From positions 62,001-126,000 of the forward strand of contig JAZUPB010000024.1 in NCBI GenBank assembly GCA_045604965.1: a stretch of 64,000 nucleotides of DNA. The letters run 5' to 3'. A program made the translations under genes and the position numbers. Source of the stretch: JAISGQ01 sp045604965. Lineage in GTDB: Bacteria; Bacillota; Clostridia; Oscillospirales; Acutalibacteraceae. The notes beneath the pieces were generated by a model that saw only the letters and a program-made list of their open reading frames with translations, had not been told where the DNA came from and searched no databases. Below, piece by piece: positions 26,225 to 35,671 of the stretch (positions are counted from its first letter, which is position 1; every line of letters begins with the position of its first letter).

Positions 26225-27300
26225 CCTCTGCCCTCCTTTTTCCTGATACAGCAAAGTTCAGCTACAAGTTTTTCAAGAACAAGACTGTCATCAAGTCTGC
26301 TTCCGTGAAGTGAACGTTCAGCGTTATAAATAAGTGTAATGTAACTTCTAAGAAGTGAAAACGGATACTTGACACAGTCACGGCGAGCATTTTCCATAAG
26401 GAACTGTTTGTTTTTAGGATAATCAGATAGATATAGAGCAATTGTCTGATCCAGACTCAAACCTGCTTCCATTGCTGCTTTTGCTCTGTATAGGTCTATA
26501 AACGGACCTTGAAGGATCCTAAGTATGTTCCCGGGCTCTTCTCTCTGAAGAAATAATCTTTCAAGTATCTCATATGCCTTATCGTAATCGCCTGAAAGTA
26601 TTTTTCCTGCCAGATAAAATATATTAGCCTCAATTCCCGGCTCAATAAGCTTTTCTATAAGCTCAACAGTTATATTTTTTCTTGGTGCAACAGAAATCAG
26701 CATATTAAGCTGACTTATAAGTATAGAGTAATCCATTCCTGTTCTGGTGATAAGAAGCGCGGCTTCCTGCTCGCGCATCTTCACACCTTTTTCTTTTGCT
26801 TTTTCGCACATAAGGCTGATCATATCTGCCTTCTCCGGCATATCGCATCTTATACAGCATCCATATTTTTTTACAGCATTATATAAAGCCAAACGCTTTT
26901 TATTTTTGCTTTCCTCATCGCGTTTTCGTCCAAAAGAGAAATTAACATTTAAAAACCAAAAAATAACCGTGGTTTCCTCATCAAGTTCTTCAATGACAGA
27001 AAGAAGCTTATCTATATCACTGTCACTTCGTTCAGAAGCAGAAAAATCACATATCGAAATCAATCTTCTTTCAGCAAGCATCGGTGCCTGTTGCGCACAA
27101 GCCTCTATATCACGTACGCTGCATAGCTTTCCGTCAAATTCCATAAAGTTAATTTCTGGGAAATCGGGCATAAGTGTTTTTTTTAATTTGCCTGTACATT
27201 CACTTATTAATGTGCTCTGTGTACCGTATATCAGATACACGCTGCAGGGCTTGTATTTCTCAATATGGTTATCTAAAGCAAGAGCATTAATTTCACTCAT
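26221..27300 (-). CDS. holA: DNA polymerase III delta subunit
   Basis: Clamp-loader subunit that opens the beta clamp. The 359-residue sequence follows the family: YLIYGTQSTLISECTGKLK at the N-terminus (about residues 21-39), VEKLIEPGIEANIF-like middle, and a helical C-terminus with LILKL-type segments near FPFSLLRSYITLIYNAERSLHGS. It overlaps comEC by 4 bases (ATGA) and rnmV by 4 bases. Position directly after comEC is the standard Firmicute arrangement. Confidence 0.9.
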   Translation of the reverse strand: MSEINALALDNHIEKYKPCSVYLIYGTQSTLISECTGKLKKTLMPDFPEINFMEFDGKLCSVRDIEACAQQAPMLAERRLISICDFSASERSDSDIDKLLSVIEELDEETTVIFWFLNVNFSFGRKRDEESKNKKRLALYNAVKKYGCCIRCDMPEKADMISLMCEKAKEKGVKMREQEAALLITRTGMDYSILISQLNMLISVAPRKNITVELIEKLIEPGIEANIFYLAGKILSGDYDKAYEILERLFLQREEPGNILRILQGPFIDLYRAKAAMEAGLSLDQTIALYLSDYPKNKQFLMENARRDCVKYPFSLLRSYITLIYNAERSLHGSRLDDSLVLEKLVAELCCIRKKEGRG

Positions 27301-29549
27301 ATGTGATCACCTCCGATATATAGTCTTCCTTCTCTGACAGCGAGTTCGATGTTTCCGTTTACCCCTGTATAATATACATTTCTGAGTCCACGCGCCATTA
27401 ATTGATTAATAAGCATAACTCCATCTTTATAGTCAGCTGATATAATATAGCTTTTTGCGTTAAGTGCTGAAACACAGGACGGTATTTCTTTTGACATAAT
27501 AACCGCATCAAAATCATATCCAAAAGGACAGTAAAGTGCATTTCCTCCCTCAGGACAAACTACAGCGGATATACCTCCGCACTGAATTTTATTCCATATT
27601 TTTCCTTCTGTATCTTTCAAGGTGTATACCGATACCTCACCCGAAGAAACTGTTAAATTCATCGGATCATATATTTCGATCGACTTACGCTTGGAACAAT
27701 AATTTATTGTATCACTGTAAAATCCTGTACCGTGAGCATATATCTCAACCGGATTCATAGTATTTATAATAGCCTCAGCTCCTGACGCCGCCGATTCCGA
27801 CATGTCAGTAAGAATTATTGCTGAAAGCTCAGAAATCCCATTATCCGTCATATCATATTGTGCCAATGAAACATCGTAACTGTTTCCTCCAGCACCTACC
27901 ATAACAGCACTTTGACGGTCACGAACCAAAATCATATTTGAATTACCGACATTGTATATAGTCACTGTTTTTGAATCAGTAAAAATATATCCGGAAAAGA
28001 ACCATACGAATACTATTGTGATACAGCAGCAGACAGCCATTGTAAATGAATATTTTCTGTTTCGTGAACGCGCATATATCAACGCCCATAAAACAGCTAT
28101 CATAATACAGCCTAACACTGGTAACACAGTGTTTTTACCTGTATTGAGAACTTTTCCCGGGATTTTATCAAACATATCAGTCAAACTCAGCATGAGCTTT
28201 CCTACTGCCCAGTCTGCAGTCATAAAAGGATATGCAAAAAGCTTCCCAAAGCCTCCAAAAAGTCCTAAAAACGTCGCTATCATACCAATGCCCAGAAACA
28301 ACTCTGCAATCGGAATCACAATAAGATTAACCAGCGGAGAAATAATGGATACCTTCCCGAAACACAAAACAGATATAGGAAGAATAAATACACTTGCTGT
28401 AAATGAGTAAACCAATGAACCTGCAATTTTTCTCAAAACACCTATAAAATTTCCCGATTTATTTTTAAAAATCTTTTTCTGAATATATTGATTAAGATCA
28501 GGAGCAGCTGAAATAAGTCCTAATGTGGATGAAAAAGACATCAGCAGCCCCACATCAATAGATGCATAAGGATTTGCAATACAAATGATCAATACAGCAA
28601 TACCAAGAGAATTAAGAGGCGAATGAAGTCTGTCAGCCATAATTCCCAACAGCATCACAGTTATCATTATAGCCGAGCGAACAGATGACATAGGAAATCC
28701 TGCAATAGCAACATAGAACCAGGAAATAATACATACGATAAATGCTATTATTTTTCGGTTTATAAGAAATCTGCGAAGCAGCCAGGTTACTGCAAATGCA
28801 AGCAATGAAAGATGAAGACCCGATACTGCAAGAATATGTGAAATCCCTGTATTTCTGAATGCTGAAACAACTTCGTAATCCAAATTTCCTTCGTCGCCTG
28901 TGATCATTGCAATCAGAATATCCGCGGTATCATCAGGATATAAATCATATATTACTCGTTTGAGCTGTTTTCTAACCGAAATCGCTAAACTATATATTCC
29001 GTTTTTACCTTCTGCCAAATTATAAAAATTATCTTCAGGCAAATATGCAGATGCTATTATCCCTTTTGATAACATACGCTTCTTTGAGAAATAACTGTTT
29101 TCATCACCAATATTCGTAAAACAGATCTCACCCTCAAAATTATCCGCATACTCAGCTTCTATAGAAGCCGAAGACGATAATCTGATTTTGATATTTTGAG
29201 GAACACCGTCAATATCAATTATGTCAGTTTTAATTATGTAGTAATAACGGCCATACTGTTCTGACGGTTCTTCAACAATCTGCCCTTTGATATACGCTGT
29301 TTCCCCTTCAACAGGAACTGATTTTTCAATATAGAATTTTGAGTAGGCAAATGACGTCAGCATAGCAATAAATGCTGATATTAATACAGTAAAAACAATT
29401 ACATTTCTATTTTCAAAAAATGCCCTGTAAAAAAATGCTGTCAATAATAACAGGATAGCGGCTACAAGAGCAAATGCAGAGCCCAAATAAGCAGCGACCG
29501 CTTGAGCAATCAGGTAAGTTATTCCTATTACAGCAAACGGTCGCTTCAT
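27297..29549 (-). CDS. comEC: ComEC/Rec2-family DNA uptake channel with a degenerate hydrolase domain
   Basis: A 750-residue membrane protein that, in competent bacteria, carries single-stranded DNA across the membrane. An N-terminal DUF4131-like OB domain (about 80-180), the competence domain with HILAVSGLHLSLLAFAV and many helices (200-500), and a C-terminal metallo-beta-lactamase-like domain (about 525-750) are visible. In that last domain the usual HxHxDH is replaced by LTDMSESAASGAEA and the DVGQGD motif by NVGNSN, so it is probably not a metal hydrolase. No other com genes are here. It begins 11 bases before apt ends its stop-to-start gap. Confidence 0.9.
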   Translation of the reverse strand: MKRPFAVIGITYLIAQAVAAYLGSAFALVAAILLLLTAFFYRAFFENRNVIVFTVLISAFIAMLTSFAYSKFYIEKSVPVEGETAYIKGQIVEEPSEQYGRYYYIIKTDIIDIDGVPQNIKIRLSSSASIEAEYADNFEGEICFTNIGDENSYFSKKRMLSKGIIASAYLPEDNFYNLAEGKNGIYSLAISVRKQLKRVIYDLYPDDTADILIAMITGDEGNLDYEVVSAFRNTGISHILAVSGLHLSLLAFAVTWLLRRFLINRKIIAFIVCIISWFYVAIAGFPMSSVRSAIMITVMLLGIMADRLHSPLNSLGIAVLIICIANPYASIDVGLLMSFSSTLGLISAAPDLNQYIQKKIFKNKSGNFIGVLRKIAGSLVYSFTASVFILPISVLCFGKVSIISPLVNLIVIPIAELFLGIGMIATFLGLFGGFGKLFAYPFMTADWAVGKLMLSLTDMFDKIPGKVLNTGKNTVLPVLGCIMIAVLWALIYARSRNRKYSFTMAVCCCITIVFVWFFSGYIFTDSKTVTIYNVGNSNMILVRDRQSAVMVGAGGNSYDVSLAQYDMTDNGISELSAIILTDMSESAASGAEAIINTMNPVEIYAHGTGFYSDTINYCSKRKSIEIYDPMNLTVSSGEVSVYTLKDTEGKIWNKIQCGGISAVVCPEGGNALYCPFGYDFDAVIMSKEIPSCVSALNAKSYIISADYKDGVMLINQLMARGLRNVYYTGVNGNIELAVREGRLYIGGDHI

Positions 29550-29560
29550 TTTAGATTCTC

Positions 29561-30103
29561 CTAGTCCTTAAAGAATAAAGGAAGTTTTTCAAGGAATATA
29601 ATATCGTCTCTGTCAGCAGCATCGCCCTCTGCCAACACGGCGCATTTTCCGACAATATCTGCACCTGCTGCAGAAACAAGCTGTTCTATAGCAGTCAATG
29701 ACTCACCGGTACTGATAACATCGTCAACAATAAGAACTTTTTTTCCTCTGATTCTCTCTGCTTCATAATCTGCGATATGAAGAGTCTGAACCTTCTCGGT
29801 CGTTATTGATTTAACCTCCACAGAGATGGGATTGGTCGTGTAAACCTTTATGCCTTTACGTGCAACAAGATAATCGGTTCCAGCCTGTCTTGCCATCTCA
29901 TATGCAAGAGGAATCCCTTTTGCTTCAGCAGTAACAATAAAATCAAATTCCGGAGCTTTTTTTAAAAGCTCTTCTGCAGATTTTACAGTTATTTCAACAT
30001 CTCCGAACATAATAAATGCAGCAATATCGAGCTTATCGCTTACCGAACATATGGGTAACCGTCTTTTACATCCGGCAATCAACATTTCATAATACTTGGA
30101 CAT
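29561..30103 (-). CDS. apt: Adenine phosphoribosyltransferase
   Basis: Salvage enzyme making AMP from adenine and PRPP. The 180-residue sequence has EAKGIPLAYEMAR near the substrate site and the PRPP-binding loop VLIVDDVISTGES (about residues 121-133), typical for Apt. It lies between hinT and comEC, separated by 23 and 11 bases, with no terminator between, so it sits inside the alaS unit. Confidence 0.93.
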   Translation of the reverse strand: MSKYYEMLIAGCKRRLPICSVSDKLDIAAFIMFGDVEITVKSAEELLKKAPEFDFIVTAEAKGIPLAYEMARQAGTDYLVARKGIKVYTTNPISVEVKSITTEKVQTLHIADYEAERIRGKKVLIVDDVISTGESLTAIEQLVSAAGADIVGKCAVLAEGDAADRDDIIFLEKLPLFFKD

Positions 30104-30126
30104 AGCAAAAACCTCTTTTTTACAAA

Positions 30127-30465
30127 TTAGCCCGGAGGCCAGGCAAGTAATCTGCCTCCAAGAACGTGGAAGTGAAGATGACCTACAGTCTGTCCGCCGT
30201 CCTCGCCGCAGTTATTTACTATTCTGTAGCCCTTTGTAAGTCCTTTTTCCTTGCATATCTTCGCAGCAACAGCATAAATATGACCTATAAATCCGCTGTT
30301 TTCGTCGGTAAGCTCATCTGCAGATGCAATATGAACTTTGGGAACAATCAGAAAATGTACAGGAGCCTGGGGACTTATGTCCTCAAATGCATATACAAGC
30401 TCATCTTCATAGAGCATAGTAGATGGAATTTCTCCTGCAATAATTTTACAGAACAAGCAATCCAT
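30127..30465 (-). CDS. HIT-family nucleotide hydrolase (HinT-like)
   Basis: A 112-residue histidine triad protein. The catalytic GHLHFHVLGG near the C-terminus holds the His-x-His-x-His triad, and the N-terminal CLFCKIIAGEIPS with its CxxC is typical of bacterial HinT, which hydrolyses nucleoside phosphoramidates including aminoacyl-AMP. Location right after alaS may be meaningful because HinT enzymes act on aminoacyl-adenylates, but that link is inference. It lies 14 bases after alaS. Confidence 0.93.
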   Translation of the reverse strand: MDCLFCKIIAGEIPSTMLYEDELVYAFEDISPQAPVHFLIVPKVHIASADELTDENSGFIGHIYAVAAKICKEKGLTKGYRIVNNCGEDGGQTVGHLHFHVLGGRLLAWPPG

Positions 30466-30479
30466 TATAACACCCTTTC

Positions 30480-33110
30480 TTACTTAACAATAGAAAGAAC
30501 TATTTCCTTCGCCTGACTAAGTGCTTCATCAAGCTTGCTGAGATCCTTTGCTCCTGCCATAGCAGCATCCGGCTTTCCGCCGCCATTTCCGCCTGTGATC
30601 TGGGCAATAGCCTTGACAATATTTCCTGCGTGAGCACCCTTTGCCTGAGCATCCTTACCTACAGAAACAAACAGTGTTGCTTTTTCTCCGTTGACAGATG
30701 CAAAAACAGCAATTGCAGAGGGATTTGCATTTCTTATTACATCGCCCATCTTACGAAGTTCGCCTGCGTCAACAGCACCAAGCTTATTAACGATAAGAGA
30801 TACTCCGTTAAGCTCCTGAGCATTTGCAGCCATAGAACCTACTTCGATTTCGGCGATCTTTGCAGAGAGCTTTTCAATTTCTCTATCCTTTTCCTTAAGT
30901 TCAGATACGAGCTGAGTGCTTCTGCGAACAAGGTCAGCAGAATTGGTAAGCTTCATTGCTGCACTGGCCTGATAAATAGTGTTGAGAGAATCGGAAAGCA
31001 TATTGAGAACGCCTAAGCCTGTAGTACCCTCAATTCTGCGTATACCTGATGCAACAGAAGATTCACTCTTTATCTTAAACAGACCAAGTTTGGCAGTGTT
31101 ATCACAGTGAGTGCCTCCGCAGAGCTCAATAGAAAAATCTCCTGCCTTGACAACTCTTACTTTGTCACCATATTTTTCGCCGAACAGAGCCATCGCACCC
31201 ATTGCCTTTGCTTCGTCAATAGGCATTTCGCGGTTCTCTACCTTTTCTGCCTTGAGAATCTCTTCATTTACATACTGCTCTACAAGAGCAATTTCCTCGG
31301 AAGTCATAGCAGAGAAATGAGTAAAGTCAAAACGTACCACCTTGTCGCTGACCATAGAACCTGCCTGCTCAACATGAGTTCCGAGAACCTTTCTCAGTGC
31401 TGCCTGAAGAAGATGTGCAGCAGTATGGTTTCTGCGAATTGCATCACGGCGTGTGACATCGATCTTAGCAGCAACGGTATCGCCCTCGTTTATTTCTCCG
31501 CTTATTACAACAGCTTTATGGATGAAGATACCGTTGTGATTCTTGGTAGTATCCTTGACTTCAACAGATGCACCTGCAGTCTCAAGAACACCGGTATCAC
31601 CAATCTGTCCGCCGCTTTCAGCGTAAAAAGGAGTCTTTGCAAGTGCAATAAGAACTTCTTCTCCTTCACCTGCGCTTTTCACCCTCTGACCACCTGCAAC
31701 AACTGCGAGAACCTTAGCATCACACTCGTTATTCTTATAACCAACAAACTTAGTGGCCTTAACGCCGAAGAAAGGATCGGCTTCACCTTCCCAAGCTTCT
31801 TCACCTGCGTTCTTTCTCTTGGAACGGGTGTCTGCACGGTATTTGTTATATATTTCTCTGAAACCCTCAACATCAACCTCTACGCCCTTGTCTGCAAGAA
31901 TTTCGACAGTCAGGTCAATGGGGAATCCATATGTATCCTGAAGCTTGAATGCGTCCTCACCGGAAAGCGCCTTGCCTTCATTACCTTCAATGAAGCTTTC
32001 GAGTATCTGCATACCCTGATCTATAGTTTTTGCAAAGCTCTCTTCCTCGTTCTTGATGACCTTTTTGATGAAGTCACGCTTTTCGTTTAGTTCAGGATAA
32101 GCAGTCAGGTTTTCGTTAATAACGGTATCAGCAACCTCGGAAAGGAATGTGCGTGTAACACCAAGAAGTCTGCCGTGACGTGCAGCTCTTCTGAGCAGTC
32201 TGCGGAGAACATATCCGCGCCCGTTATTTGCAGGCATTACACCGTCACCGATCATAAATGTGGTGGAACGTACGTGGTCAGTAATAACACGAAGGGAAAT
32301 ATCCTTCTTCTCGTCCTTGCCGTATTCAACACCTGCTATGCTGATTATGTGCTTCATTATGTTCTGAACGGTATCAACAAGGAAAAGATTGTCAACACCC
32401 TGCATAACACATGCAAGACGCTCAAGTCCCATACCTGTATCGATATTAGGGTTGGGCAGCGGAGAATATGTTCCCTTGCCATCGGAATCAAACTGGGTAA
32501 ATACGTTATTCCAAACCTCAACATATCTGTCACAGTCGCACCCTACCTTACAGTCAGGCTTGCCGCAGCCATACTTCTCACCGCGATCAAAATAAATCTC
32601 AGAACAAGGACCGCAGGGACCGGAACCGTGCTCCCAGAAGTTGTCTTCCTTACCCATACGAACCATATGAGAGGGATCTACCCCAACTTCCTTTGTCCAG
32701 ATATCGTAAGCCTCATCATCCTGCTCATAGACAGAGATATGAAGAAGCTCCTTGGGGATTTCAAGGGTAACGGTAAAAAATTCCCATGCCCAGTTAATTG
32801 CTTCTCTCTTGAAATAATCTCCAAAGGAGAAATTACCGAGCATCTCGAAATATGTACCGTGACGAGCGGTTATACCTACACGCTCGATATCGGGAGTTCT
32901 TATACATTTCTGACAGGTTGTTACTCTCTTTCTCGGAGGAGTGATCTCACCTGTAAAATACTTTTTCATAGGTGCCATACCTGCATTGATAAGCAGGAGG
33001 CTGTTGTCATTCTGAGGAACCAGCGAAAAGCTTGGAAGCCTGAGATGACCTTTGCTCTCAAAAAATGCAAGATACTTCTCGCGCAGTTCATTAAGACCTG
33101 TCCATTCCAT
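30480..33110 (-). CDS. alaS: Alanyl-tRNA synthetase
   Basis: Class II synthetase with editing. The 876-residue product has the N-terminal MEWTGLNELREKYLAFFESKG region, class II motifs (PPRKRVTTCQKCIRT), the editing site (RNHTAAHLLQAALR and CGGTHCDNT with zinc-binding His/Cys) and a C-terminal DHHA1 domain ending in GGNGGGKPDAAMAGA. ATG 33110 is chosen because AAGGAT is 9 bases upstream; an ATG at 33119 is too close to it. A T-box leader with an alanine specifier lies directly upstream. Confidence 0.98.
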   Translation of the reverse strand: MEWTGLNELREKYLAFFESKGHLRLPSFSLVPQNDNSLLLINAGMAPMKKYFTGEITPPRKRVTTCQKCIRTPDIERVGITARHGTYFEMLGNFSFGDYFKREAINWAWEFFTVTLEIPKELLHISVYEQDDEAYDIWTKEVGVDPSHMVRMGKEDNFWEHGSGPCGPCSEIYFDRGEKYGCGKPDCKVGCDCDRYVEVWNNVFTQFDSDGKGTYSPLPNPNIDTGMGLERLACVMQGVDNLFLVDTVQNIMKHIISIAGVEYGKDEKKDISLRVITDHVRSTTFMIGDGVMPANNGRGYVLRRLLRRAARHGRLLGVTRTFLSEVADTVINENLTAYPELNEKRDFIKKVIKNEEESFAKTIDQGMQILESFIEGNEGKALSGEDAFKLQDTYGFPIDLTVEILADKGVEVDVEGFREIYNKYRADTRSKRKNAGEEAWEGEADPFFGVKATKFVGYKNNECDAKVLAVVAGGQRVKSAGEGEEVLIALAKTPFYAESGGQIGDTGVLETAGASVEVKDTTKNHNGIFIHKAVVISGEINEGDTVAAKIDVTRRDAIRRNHTAAHLLQAALRKVLGTHVEQAGSMVSDKVVRFDFTHFSAMTSEEIALVEQYVNEEILKAEKVENREMPIDEAKAMGAMALFGEKYGDKVRVVKAGDFSIELCGGTHCDNTAKLGLFKIKSESSVASGIRRIEGTTGLGVLNMLSDSLNTIYQASAAMKLTNSADLVRRSTQLVSELKEKDREIEKLSAKIAEIEVGSMAANAQELNGVSLIVNKLGAVDAGELRKMGDVIRNANPSAIAVFASVNGEKATLFVSVGKDAQAKGAHAGNIVKAIAQITGGNGGGKPDAAMAGAKDLSKLDEALSQAKEIVLSIVK

Positions 33111-33137
33111 TGTTAACATATCCTTTCAGATAAAAGT

Positions 33138-33179
33138 AAAAAAGGTTCTTCTGTCCCCTTAGCATGGGACGGAAGAACC
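33138..33179 (-). terminator. Attenuator terminator of the alaS T-box leader
   Basis: On the minus strand, GGTTCTTC (33172-33179 region) pairs with GAAGAACC (33144-33151 region), extended by CCGTCCC with GGGGAC, and ends in TTTTTT at 33138-33143. It competes with the antiterminator formed by the T-box sequence. Confidence 0.9.
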
Positions 33180-33375
33180 GCGGTACCACCCAAATTGCAC
33201 AAAATTGTGCCAACTTTTAATTCTTTAACGCAGAATATACGCCCAACTCATCGCCGGGGCATTGACCTTGTCGGTCCACTGAATTGGCTGTCAATAAAGT
33301 TATGTACGCATTTTACAGCTAATAATGCGCTCTCTGAAACATTCTTTTATCGACTCGGTTCAGTATATGCTCGTT
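33138..33375 (-). promoter_or_regulatory. T-box leader of alaS (tRNA-Ala riboswitch)
   Basis: The transcript contains the canonical T-box AGGGTGGTACCGCG-like element at about 33178-33193 just before the attenuator. Stem I is visible: ACTGAA (33359-33364) pairs with TTCAGT (33279-33284), and above it an internal loop on the 3' side holds GCC (33286-33288) followed by A, an alanine specifier. AGAGAG and a CGCATT/AATGCG stem fit the AG-bulge region and distal arm. Uncharged tRNA-Ala should stabilise the antiterminator and allow alaS transcription. Confidence 0.94.
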
Positions 33376-33382
33376 TTTATTA

Positions 33383-33411
33383 ATTATATTCTCTGACAGA
33401 TAATTTGTCAA
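33383..33411 (-). promoter_or_regulatory. Consensus sigma-A promoter of the alaS operon
   Basis: On the minus strand: TTGACA (33406-33411), 17 bases, TATAAT (33383-33388), a full 12/12 match. Together with the T-box it fills the 364-base gap before alaS. Confidence 0.88.
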
Positions 33412-33425
33412 CTGTTTAAATGGCG

Positions 33426-33471
33426 AAATGCAGGGTCAAAGGTCAAATAAAAATGACCCTTGCCCTGCATT
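33426..33471 (-). terminator. Hairpin after the Cys-rich conserved gene
   Basis: AAATGCAGGG (33426-33435) pairs with CCCTGCATTT (33462-33471), with further imperfect pairing toward an A-rich loop. The T-tail on the minus strand is weak. Confidence 0.62.
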
Positions 33472-33474
33472 TAT

Positions 33475-34287
33475 TTACTTGCAGAATCTGTGTTTGTCAG
33501 AGCACAGATCGCCTGCCTTAGGAGGGAAAAATTCGTTTGTCGGGAAGCTCATTCTTCCAAACATTTCACAGGGCTTATCATCGCCGGAATCGACACACAC
33601 TTTCTCCGGCATGCAGAAATCATAAACAGGAATAAGCATCTGTACCTCACGCTCAAGCTGAATGATCATAAAGAGTCCGATTGTGGCTTCTATTACCTTA
33701 CTGCAGCAGGTTGAAAAACTTCCGCCAAATCTTCTGCTTACACACTTGGGAATACAGCAGGGACAGCAGCAGGTATCACAAGCTGTTGTTACTCTTGCAC
33801 CGAGCGCAACAGGCTCTGCTATGCTTACTGTAGCCTTCGGAAGGTTTCCTGCCGGCAAGCTCTGTACGTCGTCATCATCATAAACATAATCGGAGCTGAA
33901 CACCTTTACGCTTCCTTCGCTTCCAAACAGTACGGCTTTCTTGTTATAGACACACATACCTTTTATCTCACAAGGCGGACTGATAGGAGAAACTGTTACT
34001 TCTACCGTAACACAAAGGTAAATGCTCAAGTTTACGCAGTAATATCCGCGATTGAACTGAACAGGCTCTGTGTCGATAACCACATTTATCACTTCGGCAC
34101 TTTTAAGTCTTGCTCCGAGAGCATTGTCAACGATCTCCTGATCGCGCTCACAGAACCAGACTCTTACATTCTCAATACATTCGCGGTCTCTGCAGGAATC
34201 ATATATTCTTCCTGCATTTATACAAACCGCTTCCTTGAAGCAATCGCTTCTGATTGCCTCAGCAGCATTATGCTTGCATTCGCCCAT
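33475..34287 (-). CDS. Cys-rich conserved clostridial protein, possibly spore-associated
   Basis: A 270-residue protein with many Cys: an N-terminal MGECKHNAAEAIRSDCFKEA, VCINAGRIYDSCRDRECIEN, a central CDTCCCPCCIPKC cluster (about residues 180-195) and FSTCCSKV, ending LCSDKHRFCK. There is no signal peptide or membrane helix. I recognise the N-terminal half as a conserved uncharacterised family in Clostridia; a spore-coat role is a guess supported only by Cys content and the possible sporulation promoter at 34382-34410. ATG 34287 has AGGAGG upstream, ruling out longer frames. Confidence 0.75.
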   Translation of the reverse strand: MGECKHNAAEAIRSDCFKEAVCINAGRIYDSCRDRECIENVRVWFCERDQEIVDNALGARLKSAEVINVVIDTEPVQFNRGYYCVNLSIYLCVTVEVTVSPISPPCEIKGMCVYNKKAVLFGSEGSVKVFSSDYVYDDDDVQSLPAGNLPKATVSIAEPVALGARVTTACDTCCCPCCIPKCVSRRFGGSFSTCCSKVIEATIGLFMIIQLEREVQMLIPVYDFCMPEKVCVDSGDDKPCEMFGRMSFPTNEFFPPKAGDLCSDKHRFCK

Positions 34288-34381
34288 GATAAAGCCTCCT
34301 GTATATACCGAATATTGCGGCATTGTTATAATCGATAAATACTGTTCCGTCCTGCGGAATTTGTATTTACGATTCAATACA

Positions 34382-34410
34382 ATTATATGATTTATATATG
34401 GGGAATGTGC
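34382..34410 (-). promoter_or_regulatory. Possible sigma-E-type sporulation promoter
   Basis: On the minus strand: GCACATT (34404-34410), 14 bases, CATATAAT (34382-34389), one mismatch in each element against the B. subtilis sigma-E consensus (KMATATT and CATACAMT). AT-rich DNA makes chance matches easy. Confidence 0.35.
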
Positions 34411-34463
34411 AGAATAAAGCAAAAAAGAAAATCAGCAGCAGAATAATCTGCTGCGGATTAAAA

Positions 34464-35660
34464 TTAAAATCTTCGTCCGCTGTGACCACCAAAGGATCCC
34501 CCGCCGGAACGACCTGAGCTGCCGGAAGAGGTTTCCTTGGGTCTTGCTGTACGTGTAACACGTCTGTACAGGAAAACATCACTTGAATTTGTAATATTCA
34601 TACTGCCAGGCTTTGTATAACCCGCTGCATCAGGTTTGGAGCGAACAGTTTTAAGATCGCCCTTCATTTTTCCAACAGAGAAAAATGAAGCAATAGCGCC
34701 GATTGCAGGTCCGATAAAAAACCATATTCCGTCAAAATGCTTGTAATCATAGATATCATCACCTGCGTCCGATACAAATGATTTAACTGCATTATAATAC
34801 TTATGGTCAGCCAGATAACCATAGAAATTATCTTCTATGAAAATAAAATCATCCTCGGTAAACATCTTGATACATTCACCTGATGTTGTCATATGTGTAC
34901 CGTTGCCATTACCTGCGAAAAAGACCATAAGAAGAATACCGTCCTGCGATAATCCGCTTAATTTATAATGTTCTTCTGCATAACACTTTGCTTCATAATC
35001 GCTGATGCTCGCCGAACCGAAATCAACAGAATAGAAAGCCACATCAGCCTGATTTACTTCTTTAATTTCAAGTATCTCTGCCTTGAGCTTTTCTTCCTGT
35101 TCATCAGTCAAAATATCGGCATCATCTTTTATGTACAGGGGTTCAGCAATATCAAAATCCATATTGTGACGCTGATATTCCTTTTCACAGTCATTTACAA
35201 AGGATTCTGCCGCTGCATAGTAACTGCCATCAGACAGATACTTCTCATAATTATTGGAAATAACATAAAGATCAAGGTCAGAAACAATACCGGAAGCATC
35301 GCCTGAGGTCTTTACATATGTTCCTAACTCATCACCTATAAAATATACCATAAGAAGAATTCCGTCATTTGTAAAGCCTGCAGCATTATAATGCTCATCA
35401 ACACAGTCGAAAACGAGCATATCGCTATAGCTTACATCGCCCATATCAACTGTATATACACCGATATCGCAGCCATATTTTTCTTTTGCAGCAAGAACAC
35501 TGTCTTTTAACACCAATTCTTCCTCTTCAGAAAGAATATTCGCTTTGTCAACGATATATTCAATGACAATGTCTGTCTCGGAAATTGTATCGGCATATAC
35601 CGGCAGGACAGGCAGAATACAGATAATAAGAGCAACTATTAAAGCAAATAATCTCTTCAT
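34464..35660 (-). CDS. Tandem TPM-domain membrane protein (YdjH-like)
   Basis: A 398-residue exported protein: signal peptide (residues 1-23), two TPM domains in tandem (about 30-145, with VDKANILSEEEE and DGILLMVYF; and 155-270, with KDDADILTDEQEE and DGILLMVFF), one membrane helix (about 290-310) and a Ser/Gly-rich C-terminal tail ending GGGSFGGHSGRRF. TPM domains are found in membrane-stress proteins; some are phosphatases in plants. The second domain is a clear duplicate of the first. It is the last gene of a three-gene set, 11 bases after the zinc-ribbon protein. Confidence 0.85.
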   Translation of the reverse strand: MKRLFALIVALIICILPVLPVYADTISETDIVIEYIVDKANILSEEEELVLKDSVLAAKEKYGCDIGVYTVDMGDVSYSDMLVFDCVDEHYNAAGFTNDGILLMVYFIGDELGTYVKTSGDASGIVSDLDLYVISNNYEKYLSDGSYYAAAESFVNDCEKEYQRHNMDFDIAEPLYIKDDADILTDEQEEKLKAEILEIKEVNQADVAFYSVDFGSASISDYEAKCYAEEHYKLSGLSQDGILLMVFFAGNGNGTHMTTSGECIKMFTEDDFIFIEDNFYGYLADHKYYNAVKSFVSDAGDDIYDYKHFDGIWFFIGPAIGAIASFFSVGKMKGDLKTVRSKPDAAGYTKPGSMNITNSSDVFLYRRVTRTARPKETSSGSSGRSGGGSFGGHSGRRF

Positions 35661-35671
35661 ATCCGGCCCTC

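Noticed and set aside
31107..33116. Two long antisense frames opposite alaS
   Set aside because: No recognisable domains, no start context, and alaS is intact.
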